A stretch of DNA of 64,000 nt from Serripes groenlandicus (GCA_031761405.1 JASEVX010000013.1:51086956-51150955); one strand, 5' to 3'. Shown: positions 44,901 to 56,760, numbered from the stretch's first letter. The notes: generated by a model not told the origin, from the letters alone. Translations and numbers: made by a program.

Positions 44901-47900
44901 TAAGTAATAATAGTGTAGAAAGGTCCGGACCAGATCATATCGTTAAGTAATAATATTGTAGAAAGGTCCGTACTAGATCAATATCGTTAAGTAATAATAT
45001 TGTAGAAAGGTCCGGACTAGATCAATATCGTTAAGTAATAATATTGTAGAAAGGTCCGGACCAGATCAGTATCGTTAAGTAATAATATTGTAGAAAGGTC
45101 CGGACCAGATCAGTATCGTTAAGTAATATATAGTAGAAAGGTCCGGACTAGATCAATATCGTTAAGTAATAATAGTGTAGAAAGGTGCCGTACTAGATCA
45201 ATATCGTTAAGTAATAATAGTGTAGAAAGGTCCGGACTATATCAATATCGTTAAGTAATAATATTGTAGAAAGGTCCGACTAGATCAATATCGTTAAGTA
45301 ATAATATTGTAGAAAGGTCCGGACCAGATCATATCGTTAAGTAATAATATTGTAGAAAGGTCCGGACTAGATCAATATCGTTAAGTAATAATATTGTAGA
45401 AAGGTCCGGACTAGATCAGTATCGTTAAGTTAATAATATTGTAGAAAGGTCCGGACCAGGTTATTATCGTTAAGTAATAATATTGTAGAAAGGTCCGGAC
45501 CAGGTTATTATCGTTAAGAAATAATATTGTAGAAAGGTCCGGACCAGATCAATATCGTTAAGTAATAATATTGTAGAAAGGTCCGGACCAGGTTATTATC
45601 GTTAAGTAATAATATTGTAGAAAGGTCCGGACCAGATCAATATCGTTAAGTAATAATATTGTAGAAAGGTCCGGACTAGATCAATATCGTTAAGTAAATA
45701 ATATTGTAGAAAGGTCCAGGACTAGATCAATATCGTTAAGTAATAATATAGTAGAGAGGTCCGGACCAGATCAATATCGTTAAGTAATAATATTGTAGAA
45801 AGGTCCGGACTAGATCAATATCGTTAAGTAATAATATTGTAGAAAGGTCCGGACTAGATCAATATCGTTAAGTAATAATATTGTAGAAAGGTCCGGACTA
45901 GATCATATCGTTAAGTAATAATATTGTAGAAAGGTCCGGACTAGATCAATATCGTTAAGAAATAATATTGTAGAAAGGTCCGGACCAGATCAGTATCGTT
46001 AAGTAATAATATTGTAGAAAGGTCCGGACTAGATCAATATCGTTAAGTAATAATATTGTAGAAAGGTCCGGACTAGATCAATATCGTTAAGTAATAATAT
46101 TGTAGAAAGGTCCGGACTAGATCAATATCGTTAAGAAATAATATTGTAGAAAGGTCCGGACCAGATCAGTATCGTTAAGTAATAATATTGTAGAAAGGTC
46201 CGGACTAGATCAATATCGTTATAGTATAATATTGTAGAAAGGTCCGGACTAGATCAATATCGTTAAGTAATAATATTGTAGAAAGGTCCGGACTAGATCA
46301 ATATTGTTAAGTAATAATATTGTAGAAAGGTCCGGACTTAGATCAATATCGTTAAGTAATAATTATTTGTAGAAAGGTACCGGACTAGATCAATATCGTT
46401 AAGAATGTTATTGTAGAAAGGTCCGACCAGATCAGTACTCGTTAAGTAATAATATTGTAGATACAGGTCCGGACTAGATCAATATCGTTAAGTTAATAAT
46501 ATTGTAGAAAGGTCCGGACTAGATCAATATCGTTAAGTAATAATATTGTAGAAAGGTCCGGACTAGATCAATATCGTTAAGAAATAATATTGTAGAAAGG
46601 TCCGGACCAGATCAGTATCGTTAAGTAATAATATTGTAGAAAGGTCCGGACTAAGATCAATATCGTTAAGTAATAATATTGTAGAAAGGTCCGGACTAGA
46701 TCAATATCGTTAAGTAATAATATTGTAGAAAGGTCCGGACTAGATCAATATCGTTAAGTAATAATATTGTAGAAAGGTCCGGACCAGATCAATATTGTTA
46801 AGTAATAATATTGCAGAAAGGTCCGGACTAGATCAGTATCGTTAAGTAATAATATTGTAGAAAGGTCCGGACTAGATCAATATCGTTAAGTAATAATATT
46901 GTAGAAGGTCCGGACTAGATCAATATCGTTAAGTAATAATATTGTAGAAAAGGTCCGGACCAGATGAATATCGTTAAGTAATAATATTGTAGAAAGGTCC
47001 GGACCAGGTCAATATCGTTAAGTAATAGATATTGTAGAAAGGTCCGGACCAGATCAATATCGTTAAGTAATAATATTGTAGAAAGTTCCGGACTAGATCA
47101 ATATCGTTAAGTAATAATATTGTAGAAAGGTCCGGACCAGATCAATATCGTTAAGTAATAATATTGCAGAAAGGTCCGGACCAGATCAATACGTTAAGTA
47201 ATAATAGTGTAGAAAGGTCCGGACCAGGTTTATTATCGTTAAGTAATAATATTGTAGAAAGGTCCGGACCAGGTCAATATCGTTAAGTAATAATATTGTA
47301 GAAAGGTCCGGACTAGATCAATATCGTTAAGGTAATAATATTGTAGAAAGGTCCGGACTAGATCAATATCGTTAAGTAATAATATTGTAGAAAGGTCCGG
47401 ACTAGATCAATATCGTTAAGAAATAATATTGTAGAAAGGTCCGGAACTAGATCAATATCGTTAAGAAATAATATTGTAGAAAGGTCCGGACTAGATCAGT
47501 ATCGTTAAGAAATAATATTGTAGAAAGGTCCGGACTAGATCAGTATCGTTAAGAAATAATATTGTAGAAAGGTCCGGACCTAGATCAATATCGTTAAGTA
47601 ATAATATAGTAGAAAGGTCCCGGACTAGATCAATATCGTTAAGAAGTAATATTGTAGAAAGGTCCCGGACTAGATCAATATCGTTAAGAAATAATAGTGT
47701 AGAAAGGTCCCGGACTAGATCGAGTATCGTTAAGTAATAATATTGTAGAAAGGTCCGGACCAGATCAATATCGTTAAGTAATAATATTTGTAGAAAGGTC
47801 CGGACTAGATCACTATCGTTAAGTAATAATATTGTAGAAAGGTCCGGAACTAGATCAATATCGTTAAGTAATAATATTGTAGAAAGGTCCGGACTAGATC

Positions 47901-48463
47901 AGTATCGTTAAGTAATAATATTGTAGAAAAGGTCACGGACTAGATTCAATATCGTTAAGTAATACTATTGTAAAAAGGTCCGGACTAGATCAATATCGTT
48001 AAGTATAAATATTGTAGAAAGGTCCGGACCAGATCAGTATCGTTATAAGTAATAAATATTGTAAGAAAGGTCCGGACTAGATCAATATCGTTAAGTAATA
48101 ATATTGCAGAAAGGTCCGGACCAGATCAGTATCGTTAAGTAATAATATTGTAGAAAGTCCGGACTAGATCAATATCGTTAAGTAATAATAGTGTAGAAAG
48201 GTCGCGGACCAGATCAATATCGTTAAGTAATAATAGTGTAGAGAAGGTCCGGGACCAGATCAATATCGTTAAGTAATAATAGTGTAGAAAGGTCCGGACG
48301 CAGATCAGTATCGTTAAGTAATAATAGTGTAGAAAGGTCCGGACCAGGTTATTATCGTTAAGAAATAAAGTGTAGAAAGGTCCGGACTAGATCAATATCG
48401 TTAAGTAATAATATTGTAGAAAGGTCCGGACCAGGTTATTATCGTTAAGAAATAATATTATTG
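41940..48463 (+). repeat. 6.5-kb array of a 44-bp satellite, about 145 copies
   Basis: Unit: gtaataatattgtagaaagg followed by tccggactagatcaatatcg and ttaa. Variants at fixed sites: ccaggtcaat, ccagatcagt, ctagatcaat and ccaggttatt. The left third (41940-43480) uses aatacaattgtaaaaagg and is more diverse. Two larger interruptions with attgatatcttatac and aggacatttaaaatcagg lie at 43026-43145 and 43285-43405. From about 44830 on, units carry many single-base insertions and losses, which may be assembly error. No gene inside. Confidence 0.95.
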
Positions 48464-48800
48464 CATAAAATCTATGTTTTACGCCCGCTTAAGGGATACA
48501 GAAAACATTGCAAAAGCCGGGGCGTAAACGGCGAGAAAACGTGTATAAACAAGCGATTCTCGCGCGTACGTGCCGTTTCAGACCGGTTAGATGTTTTACA
48601 TATGCATTACCCCGGGCACCGTTAGTAAACAAAACATGGACGCTCCATCTCCCCTAGGAATAGGAGCAATTTGTTGGGTTAACAATAACATCAGCTTCTT
48701 TAACTCGATAATCGATAACATGCACTAGATTCACAGTTAAAGAGCATAACATAATCAAAACCATTTATTTATATCGACCCGTGTCGACTCAGCGATGGCA
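48464..48800. other. Unique sequence between satellite and gap; no gene
   Basis: A GC-richer stretch with ttacgcccgcttaagg, ggggcgtaaacggcg and cgcgcgtacgtgcc. Nothing recognised. It ends at the assembly gap. Confidence 0.5.
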
Positions 48801-49000
48801 NNNNNNNNNNNNNNNNNNNNNNNNNNNNNNNNNNNNNNNNNNNNNNNNNNNNNNNNNNNNNNNNNNNNNNNNNNNNNNNNNNNNNNNNNNNNNNNNNNNN
48901 NNNNNNNNNNNNNNNNNNNNNNNNNNNNNNNNNNNNNNNNNNNNNNNNNNNNNNNNNNNNNNNNNNNNNNNNNNNNNNNNNNNNNNNNNNNNNNNNNNNN
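48801..49000. other. Assembly gap, 200 N
   Basis: Exactly 200 N, probably a placeholder of fixed size. Its true length is unknown. It lies in the presumed 5' flank of cGLR copy B, so the first exon or promoter of B may be missing here. Frames drawn through it have no meaning. Confidence 0.98.
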
Positions 49001-49351
49001 CTCAGTATTTGTTAAAAATGTATAGCATCAGATATGCAAAAGTCATTATAATATTATGTTTAGCACCTTATAATGGCGGGTTGTGAGAAAATATTTATTT
49101 ATGTAGAGAAATAAAAAAACCATAAGTAATTGTTCATGTTATGCAATACAAATAAGTGTAAATGCTAATTACAAAAATACTTGTATTGTTAGGCTCTGTT
49201 GGTTGTTACGGCAAGTTGTGGTGAAGATGGATGAATACATCTGCACCTCTTCAATATAAAATATAATTTAAATTTAATCTTAGTTTAAATTTCCAATATA
49301 GGTATATGCAACACACAATGTTTCAATATATGATTCTGATATGTATTACAG

Positions 49352-51441
49352 ATAGACGATACATGGACGATGCCAATGAAGAATTGTCTAAACGTCTACA
49401 TGAAGTACTTGATGTTATAGGCGCATCTGAGTACATCAGAGAAAAGTATTGGGAGTTTGCTATGTTATTTGAAATAACATTCACGTTTGCAAGCCTTTCT
49501 TATTTAAAACCTTCCGACACAAGTTCCGTCTACGTAGTTGGAAGTAGAGTCGAAGGGACAACTACACCAGGTATAGATTCCGATATCGATATAATACAGT
49601 GTGACGATAACATTCCTGTGGTAGAGTCATTTTTCGAATCTAAACAACAAGGATTATCTTATCTTATTTTAACGGATGAAGACACCAAACCTGGATATGT
49701 TCGTCTTCAGATTGTTCAAGATAAATGTCCGCTTACATTTAGAATGGGAATTATATCAAATGATATCTGCTGTACCGATAGGAAAGGTAGAGTATGTGCT
49801 AACCACACAACACTTTATATTGACAAAAAGACACATCGTAATGGTCCAGCGAACACGTTACCGGGTGATAGCAGTATTTGTCAAATTGATGAAGAACATG
49901 CATATAGGTGTCGACAGATACCGAGGTCAGCCAATTCCTGGTTACACAGGATACGGAAATACGGCTGGCCATCACAGAAACAACTTAAACCAATGGGTTT
50001 ATATGGTTGTTTCTTTGTTCGTGTTGGACATCCTCATAGTAACAATAAGTCAAGCGAATGGAGAATTTCCTTCTCACTTCAAGAACGTGACCTCATGTCA
50101 AGTCTGAACGAAACGCAACACAAGTGTTATATTCTCCTGAAGATGATAAAGAAGGATATCATAGAACAAAAGGCCGGTGAATCTATATCATCATATCATT
50201 GTAAAACAAGTCTTTTTTATACAATCGAAAATTCACATAAACATATTTGGACTAATGATAAGCTTATACTGTGTGTACAGCAGTGTCTTAAGCGACTATT
50301 TATTTGGGTGAAGGCAAGAAATTGTCCAAATTATTTCATACCAGAAGAGAATATGTTCGATAAGCTCAGCGTAATGACTCTGGAAAAAATAGAGTATGTT
50401 TTAAACGATATAATAGAGAGTGATATCAAGTGTTTATATTCACTTATTTGTGACAATGTTGGTGAACTTCTGAAATCTAAATTGTGTGGTGATGAACTGG
50501 TATATAGTCTGGCTCATACGAGTACCTCGCGTCAGCCAAGATACATAGTATGCCATCAAATTACAAAACTCATCTATAGGTTTAGGAACAAGTTAATGCG
50601 ACACATATACACAGGTTATATGAATGTGGTGATGCAACTTCTGCTATATCTACAACATACGAACCATGTCACAGAACATACTACGAGAGACGTAAGAATG
50701 GCATTTGACTCTATAATTCCGCATATACAATTACAATACAAACAGTGTATGTATGTCCTGTACTTGTCACAAGGAAACTTATTGACTGTGACCTTATCTC
50801 GTCAAAGTTATCTTTAGCATCTTTATATATTCAGTTTGAACAGTATCACGAGGAGTGCAGGCGCATTCTAGTGTTATGTGAAAAAGAAATAGAAACATTT
50901 GTGATATCTGTGTGTCCCTGCACCGCAAGGATATGTTCTATTAATATCGCTCTAGCTAAAAAACTAAGTTTTACTGACATGTCAAGCAAAGAATTCAGAC
51001 GACATTACACCACAGGCTGTATGGTATTTCATCCATCTCAAGCTAGTCTTGTCCATGGAGCTCTTCAATACGAGATGTTCCGTAATGTGTTCACACAACC
51101 TGTATCTGAATTTGAAATTAGACAGGACTACTGGTTAAACTGGGTTACGATAGATTCAAAAATATATCTGTATTTTCTACAATATTTACTTTACTCTAAT
51201 AAAAAAAAATCAGGCAGAAAAAGAAACAGCCACGCAGAAAATAAAACACGTTCTCTTAACTGACGACAATATGGGCCACAGAGAGACAGTATTGAACCTG
51301 TTGGGCTGGATATTTCTACAGAACAATAAGTTACAAGATGCATGGGTTTTATTTTGTTTATCATGGAAAGTAAGGCCATTTAAAAATGCAGCTAAATGGC
51401 ATATGTTAATTTTACTGAGTAAAATAATAAATAAAACATAG
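49352..51441 (+). pseudogene. cGLR / Mab-21 nucleotidyltransferase copy B, two compensating frameshifts
   Basis: The ATG is at 49363, 11 nt after a ttacag acceptor (exon from 49352). The frame is open to 50817 and carries every motif of copy A: GSRVEGTTTPGIDSDIDII with its DxD pair, MGLYGCFFVRVGHPHS, EWRISFSLQERDLMSSL, SSYHCKTSLFYTIE, NCPNYFIPEENMFDKL and VTEHTTRDVRMAFDSIIPH. Between about 50745 and 50790, in the linker after IQLQYKQCM, the frame changes. The C-terminal half (DCDLISSKLSLASLYIQ ... FRRHYTTGCMVFHP) runs in another frame to about 51205, where a run of nine A returns it to the first frame for HRETVLNLLGWIF ... NAAKWHMLILLSKI and a TAG at 51439. The second shift may be a homopolymer error; the first sits in a real linker deletion. 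A truncated protein with the whole catalytic and Mab-21 core remains possible. An earlier in-frame Met at 49306 lies in the intron. Confidence 0.85.
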
Positions 51442-51529
51442 GGTTAGCATGATGGAGACCAATGTGATTTCAAAGTTTCTTTATCTATTGGTGTAAAACC
51501 TGATGAGCTTTAATGTTGGGGGTTATCGT

Positions 51530-51910
51530 GATATATATGAGCCGCGTCCGGGGATTTAAGATCTTAATGCATTTGTGTACAGTCAAGACTAGAGCGTGGA
51601 CTCCACCTTAGCAGAGGAGATAGCGTCGGGTATTTAAGATCTTAAAGCATATGTGTACAGGACTAAATCGTGGAATTCACCTTAGCAGAGGAGTTAGCGT
51701 CTGGCATTTAAGATCTTAATGTATCTGTGTATAGTCAATACTAAAGCGTGAAATTCACTTTGGCAGAGAAGTGCGTCGGGTATTTAATTTCTTAACGTAT
51801 CTGTGTATAGTCAATACTAAAACGTCAAAATCCACCTTGGCAAAGGAGATAGCGTCGGGTATTTAATTTCGTAACGTATCTGTGTACAGTCAGATCTTGG
51901 GCGTGTAATC
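51530..51910 (+). repeat. About 70-80-bp tandem repeat, five copies
   Basis: Unit motifs: gcgtcgggtatttaagatct, taacgtatctgtgtacagtc, aatactaaagcgtggaat, ccaccttagcagaggagata. It lies just past copy B. Confidence 0.85.
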
Positions 51911-52689
51911 CACCGTGGCCGAGCTGTTAGCATCGATACGTTGGAACCGGGCGTCCAGAGTTCCAGCACATTTCCTAGCCTAGTACTGGTTTATTTACCA
52001 GGAATCATACATAAGTGAACTGTCGACGTAACTGAAATAATGTTGTAAACGGCTGAATAACCTAATACATCTTAAGTATCAGCAACGTCTGGCGATTTGA
52101 GGTCTTAATACATCTTTGTACAGTAAATACTTTGTGTACATTCTCACCAGAGTATCTACTTTCCGATTATACATTACGTAGACTAAATGCATCATCTTAC
52201 AACAAACTAGAAGTGTAGCCCTAATAGTTGAACGTCAATGTTACTGTACATGATGCCAGACCGGAGAGGTAAAACGACCCCAAATATTATGTATTACGCC
52301 GCTCATATGTTTTACTATGATCCTTAACTTTGATGATTATTGAATGACTGAAATTGAATAAGCTAGAAAATGTTTAATGTTCAAGATCTATACTTCATAA
52401 CTACTGCGAGCAGGAATCGTACCCGGGGTGTCTAGTTTTAGATACGGCATGGTAAACACTCCGTCACATCTTTTTCAGAGTAAATTATTTTGGGATTTAT
52501 GTTGGACGTCCCGTTTTTTTTTCTGTGAAATGGATACCATTGAAAAGATATCAGATATGTTTCGGTATTTCCTTTTATCTTATAGTAAGTTAGCTAAACA
52601 ATTTCTGCTATTACAAAGAATATCCCTCGGATATTAGGCATTTGCATACTGAATTGGTTTGCGATTGTAAGCATGGTATAACACGCCAA
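51911..52689. other. No gene seen
   Basis: One more old unit of the preceding repeat (52085-52130, ctggcgatttgaggtcttaa). Otherwise nothing recognised. Confidence 0.45.
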
Positions 52690-53000
52690 TTTCAACAATT
52701 AGTTAGTTATATCACGCCGTATCCTGGGTAAGTTGCCAGTACCACTGATCCATTTATCCTGACACCAACGATTTAGTTATATCAGGCCGTATCCTGGGTA
52801 AGTTGCACATACCACTGATCCATTTATCCTAACACCAACGATTTAGTCATGATGCACGCGCAACCATCCTAAGCGCCAAGAAGAGAAAGCTACTTTTACA
52901 ATGTTTAAAGTATTTTGTATAACCCGGCTGGGGATCGAACTCGCGTCCTCCAGTTATCGAGGCGGAAGCTCTACCAATACACCACTGAGGCGATCCCGTG
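52690..53000 (-). mobile_element. tRNA-derived SINE, minus strand, with duplicated body segment
   Basis: Read on the minus strand, 53000-52917 is a tRNA-like head (A-box-like gtggtgtattggtagagc, B box gcgagttcgatcccc). The body follows, with cttggcgcttaggatggttg, and then two copies of a 67-bp unit containing aggataaatggatcagtggt, gcaacttacccaggatacgg and gatataacta. Such a reduplicated body is unusual in this family; the other copies have one. Confidence 0.75.
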
Positions 53001-53580
53001 TATAGTAGATATGAGCATCGTCTATCAATTTGCGGTCTTATTGACTGATCATATAGAGGTTGGTTGGTTTAATAGGGATATTCTTCTAGATTTTATTCAA
53101 AATATGTATATTTGACTTTAGTACATTGTACATGTAGATGGAAAGTAAAGGATCTGGTTAGACGTTGCGACGTGTCAGGTAAAACGGGTGATATGCTGTA
53201 TCCCATATTGGTATTGATCATTGTGAATTATTAGATGGAAATAAATTTAGCTTTTCCATAAATGTTTTTATTAATGTCTTAAAGCGGATAAGAAATGTCA
53301 TTGTTCTGCTTTACATTGTAAACCTCGTTTAGACTCGTAGATTTCCGCCCGAAGTCGTCAGATAACGGTAATGTAACAATAACAGTTTCCAATAAGTCCA
53401 TTATGGGTAATCTACCTGAAACACAGGATCGCATGTGTTTTCACTGTTCGTTGATGCAACAAAACCCATACCAGCCTAACCTGGTCTTACTAATTGATAA
53501 CGCCATGACGATTAATACATCCGATATCATACACAATGTTGATCTGCAAATACCTAATTGTTTTTATGTCATACCAGACA
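53001..53580. other. No gene seen
   Basis: AT-rich, no recognised features. Confidence 0.4.
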
Positions 53581-53582
53581 GT

Positions 53583-53700
53583 GTTGCAGTGGTACAGCGT
53601 CGGCCTCCCGTGCTAAAGATCCTGAGCTCGGATCCCGCGATGCCGTGTTCTGTCTTTGGGAATTACCAAGGCAAACGGCCCAGATACTAGTAAGGTATCT
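53583..53700 (+). repeat. tRNA-like SINE head, plus strand
   Basis: Contains gtgttgcagtggtacagcgt, cggcctcccgtgctaaagat and the B-box-like gagctcggatcccgcgatg, then ggaattaccaaggcaaacgg from a short body. An old fragment; not a tRNA gene. Confidence 0.5.
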
Positions 53701-53969
53701 ACTAGCAGACATCGAGTGTGATTAATAACCAGTGCACAATAAACAAATTTAAACTTAAGACGAATCACAGTGTCTTATGAATGAACTAGAATTCGATGAA
53801 ATAAATACTGAATTTGTCAAGCATCGAAAGGAATGAACGACCCGTGGTTTGATAGACCTCGTCATTTTCGAGTTAAATATCACGACTCTATAGCGTTTCT
53901 CTAGAAGTTATACATGTAATAGTTTTGGAATGACACGGTTTCGAACAGAAAAAATCCTGCTATGACCCA

Positions 53970-54140
53970 TTTTAGCTCACCTATGCACGAAGTGCTCAAT
54001 GTGAATTATTTTGATCTCCTTTTTTCCCGTCATCCGTCGTCAGTCGTCAGTCTTGCTTCGTCAACAACGAGTTGGGGTTCGAACTCACAACCACTGGATT
54101 GACAACCTAGAGCGATAGAGACTGATCTTTCGGGTCAAGG
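53970..54140 (-). repeat. Tail of the bivalve-type repeat, then a tRNA-like piece
   Basis: 53974-54055 reads, in reverse complement, like the end of the element at 17146 (ttttagctcacctatgcacg, cgtcatccgtcgtcagtcg). 54058-54130 is tRNA-like on the minus strand, with the B-box-like gtgagttcgaaccccaact. The second copy of that head is at 54525-54600. Confidence 0.55.
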
Positions 54141-54194
54141 CTAAAACACATTAGTTAATTGCGTAATCAGGCCTCCAGCCCAAAATACGTACGA

Positions 54195-54320
54195 GTTTGA
54201 ACAGCATTTAAAACGCCGACTTCGAATATCTAGCTCTGCAATCGGTGTTCGATTTTATCACAACCGAACGCAGACCCGAAATATCTAGCTCGGTCATTGT
54301 TGTTCGATTTTGTATAGCAT
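54195..54320 (+). repeat. Two copies of the about 60-bp minisatellite unit
   Basis: aacgccgacttcgaatatct, agctctgcaatcggtgttcg, attttatca and gaacgcagacccgaaatatc match units of 16430-16985 in the same, not inverted, orientation. Confidence 0.75.
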
Positions 54321-54524
54321 TTTTAGTGATTGATTTAATAATGGGATATAACTCCGTTTTCTACCATTTTTCAGTTATATCTCGGTTGCCTGTTCACCTT
54401 TTACTGCACATAACATACTTCCAAGAAAACTGGCTACTTTTCAAAACTTACTGATAAACCATTAGTGGAAGACACATGACAATTGGGCCAGTGACTTTTG
54501 TAGGACGTCGAAATTTATGCTGAC

Positions 54525-54600
54525 CGAGCTTGGGTTTGAACTCACAACCACTACATTGACAATCAGCGACGCTATCGACTGACCTACCGGCACACGGCTA
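54525..54600 (-). repeat. tRNA-like SINE head, minus strand
   Basis: On the minus strand: gccggtaggtcagtcgatag as A-box region and gttgtgagttcaaacccaag as B-box region. SINE fragment without clear body. Confidence 0.5.
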
Positions 54601-54654
54601 CAATGCAATATTGTTTTTGAATTTTGGTCTTCGGACCATGTTACGCTCGAATTA

Positions 54655-56320
54655 AAATATAGTCCTGTGTGAATTGAGTTGACTCTGGTAGATTGAAGGT
54701 GAGTTTCTTGTTCGTGTAAGGTATAAGGTGAAAGGGAAGTAAGTCGGACGGGCTTGATAGGCGGACAATTTTGTCCTGTGTGAGTTCAGTTGAAACTGCT
54801 ATACTGAAGGTGAGTATCATTGGAAAATATTTATTTCATGGAAGGTTATAAAGAAAAGGATTTATTTGCAAATCCGTAATTTATCTTTTAAAAGTATGTC
54901 GCACCAAATGTCACCCACAGAGGGTTATTGCCATAATGACAATTGAATATTTTGAAATATCAGAATAATTGACGGAAAGATTTAAAAAATATATATATAT
55001 TGTCATATTTGTTGTTTTTCTACCAAAAGGTATTTACGGTCACCTTCATAGCGAACAAGATATCATTTTCCATTCCTTCATAATAATTTGGTTTGTAGTT
55101 ATAAGTCCAAGTAGGAATTATGAAAAAACTTCAGAAAAATGTACGTAGGATTATGAAATTGTTCTAGAACTTATGGTATATGCGTTGAAACCTATTGAAA
55201 AACATTGTGGCAGAAGGAGAAGTCGCTCGCATTCGGAGTAGTATACATTGTTGAAGAGGAGACATCGTTCACAATGAGTAATTGGTCGCTTTCCCACAAC
55301 GCTTTCAAAAATCGTCTGCTGAACGTTTATCAGGGAAAATATTAAATATTGCAAACCGGAATGGCAAGTTATTTTTACAAATTTAAACCTTCTACATAAC
55401 GAGTCATTTCTCCGCGTCCATGCTTGTTAATGTTTGTTCGCCTGCTCGAATTACACATGCAATGACAACCCTTTCTAATATATAACACATTTGCATCAGA
55501 CGATTTTGTAAGTATATTTGCACAACAATGGGAAAACTCAACAAATGACAGTATTCAAATTGAAAAGAGTAGAACACACTGAGTGAAAGAGGGAAATACG
55601 CCTATTGAAGAGGCGTCTGCGTGCAGAAAAGAGTCAAACAAGTTTAGCTTCAAGAAGAAGATGTATTTACTGGATCAATGATTTAACCCTTTTCCCCTTT
55701 TTGTTTGCGGGAAAAGATTTTATCGTCCCCGACGTTTGATGAATCTACAGTAGACTACGTTTAAAACCATGGTTAATAAGGAAAGATAACGTTATAAAAC
55801 AATCAAATGTACCTTTTTCCCACAATATTTTTCTATTAAGTATCTGATTTACATTTTACATTGCCAGTACTGCATTCAATGTTAATAAGGTAACAAGCGG
55901 TAGTCAACCGACCAAATCGATTAAGTGTAATTTTAAACTTTAAAAATATTAAATTTTAATTTGACAATTATATGCATTATCGATTGTAACACCCTTTTTC
56001 AAATAAAATAACATTTGCAGCAGACGAATTTGAAAACATCTTGACAAAACTATTGAAAATCACAACAAACGAAAGTATACATATTTCAATGAGTCGATAA
56101 AACTTCGGCAAAATAATCGTCTGCCTCAGATGCATTAAACTACGATTGTTTATTTACGCACTGGTAGTTTTCGATCAGATTTTCTGTTGTTATTACTCGA
56201 CATAATTGACCTGATCCTAACCTTTGTATAAAGATACTGTGAAACCTAATTAACGGCAGACTAATGAATACATTACTCGGACAAGCTGGACGTAGATATG
56301 AGATTTCTTCAGATAATTTG
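54655..56320 (-). repeat. Inverted-duplication arm 2, first part
   Basis: Reverse complement of 13801-15720 with small differences. It begins with two of the about 110-bp repeats (gtcggacgggcttgatagg, gaaggtgagt), continues through tggaaaatatttatttcatg and ttgtggcagaaggagaagtc, and ends with ttactcgacataattgacct. No gene. It lies 3.2 kb past copy B, as arm 1 lies 4.9 kb past copy A. 56321-56559 and 56761-57049 show nothing recognisable. Confidence 0.85.
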
Positions 56321-56559
56321 CGGTCTTATTGACTCAGCATAAAGTGGTCGTATATATTTGAATTGGGCAACAATTCCAGATTTTTACCAACAAAGTCACA
56401 TTTAAATCAAATACATCGCTTTACGCAGATCCATTAGGACTTTAAATCAAAGTTGTAAGAGACTAAAACAGGGTATGTGGGAAAGAGTTTAAAAGATCAG
56501 GTATCTTAATATTGTGAAATCCGATATCCTTCAAATAGGACTTCAAATCTCAAATCTTT

Positions 56560-56760
56560 AGACGGGACTCGTATATAAGCCGCGTTAATAAAAAAAGGGG
56601 AACATTTGCATCCCCTTATTAGTATCAATCAAACGGTTATTAGAGGAAATCAAAACTTGCTTTATATAAATATTGTTACAGCGGAGAGGGACATTCACAA
56701 CTCTGTTGTGTGTAGAACGTTCCTGATGTGTAACACTAATGGAGATACCCTTCTAGTTTT
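56560..56760 (+). repeat. Direct repeat of 61910-62110
   Basis: Shared blocks: ggtatcaatcaaacgattat with tagagagaatcaa, tacagcgga(ga/ca)gg, acgttcctgacgtgt and actaatggaggtac. About 5.35 kb apart in the same orientation. Confidence 0.75.

Noticed and set aside
41940..48463. CRISPR-like regular array
   Set aside because: The whole 44-bp unit is repeated with no unique spacers, and the window is eukaryotic.
48781..49086. Frames across the N run
   Set aside because: They consist mostly of unknown bases in an assembly gap.
49306..49362. Upstream Met of copy B as start codon
   Set aside because: The extra 19 residues lie before the conserved ttacag acceptor and have no match in copy A or the stub.
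52915..53000. tRNA gene on the minus strand
   Set aside because: Followed by SINE body; similar decayed heads recur at 54.5, 57.1 and 61.7 kb.
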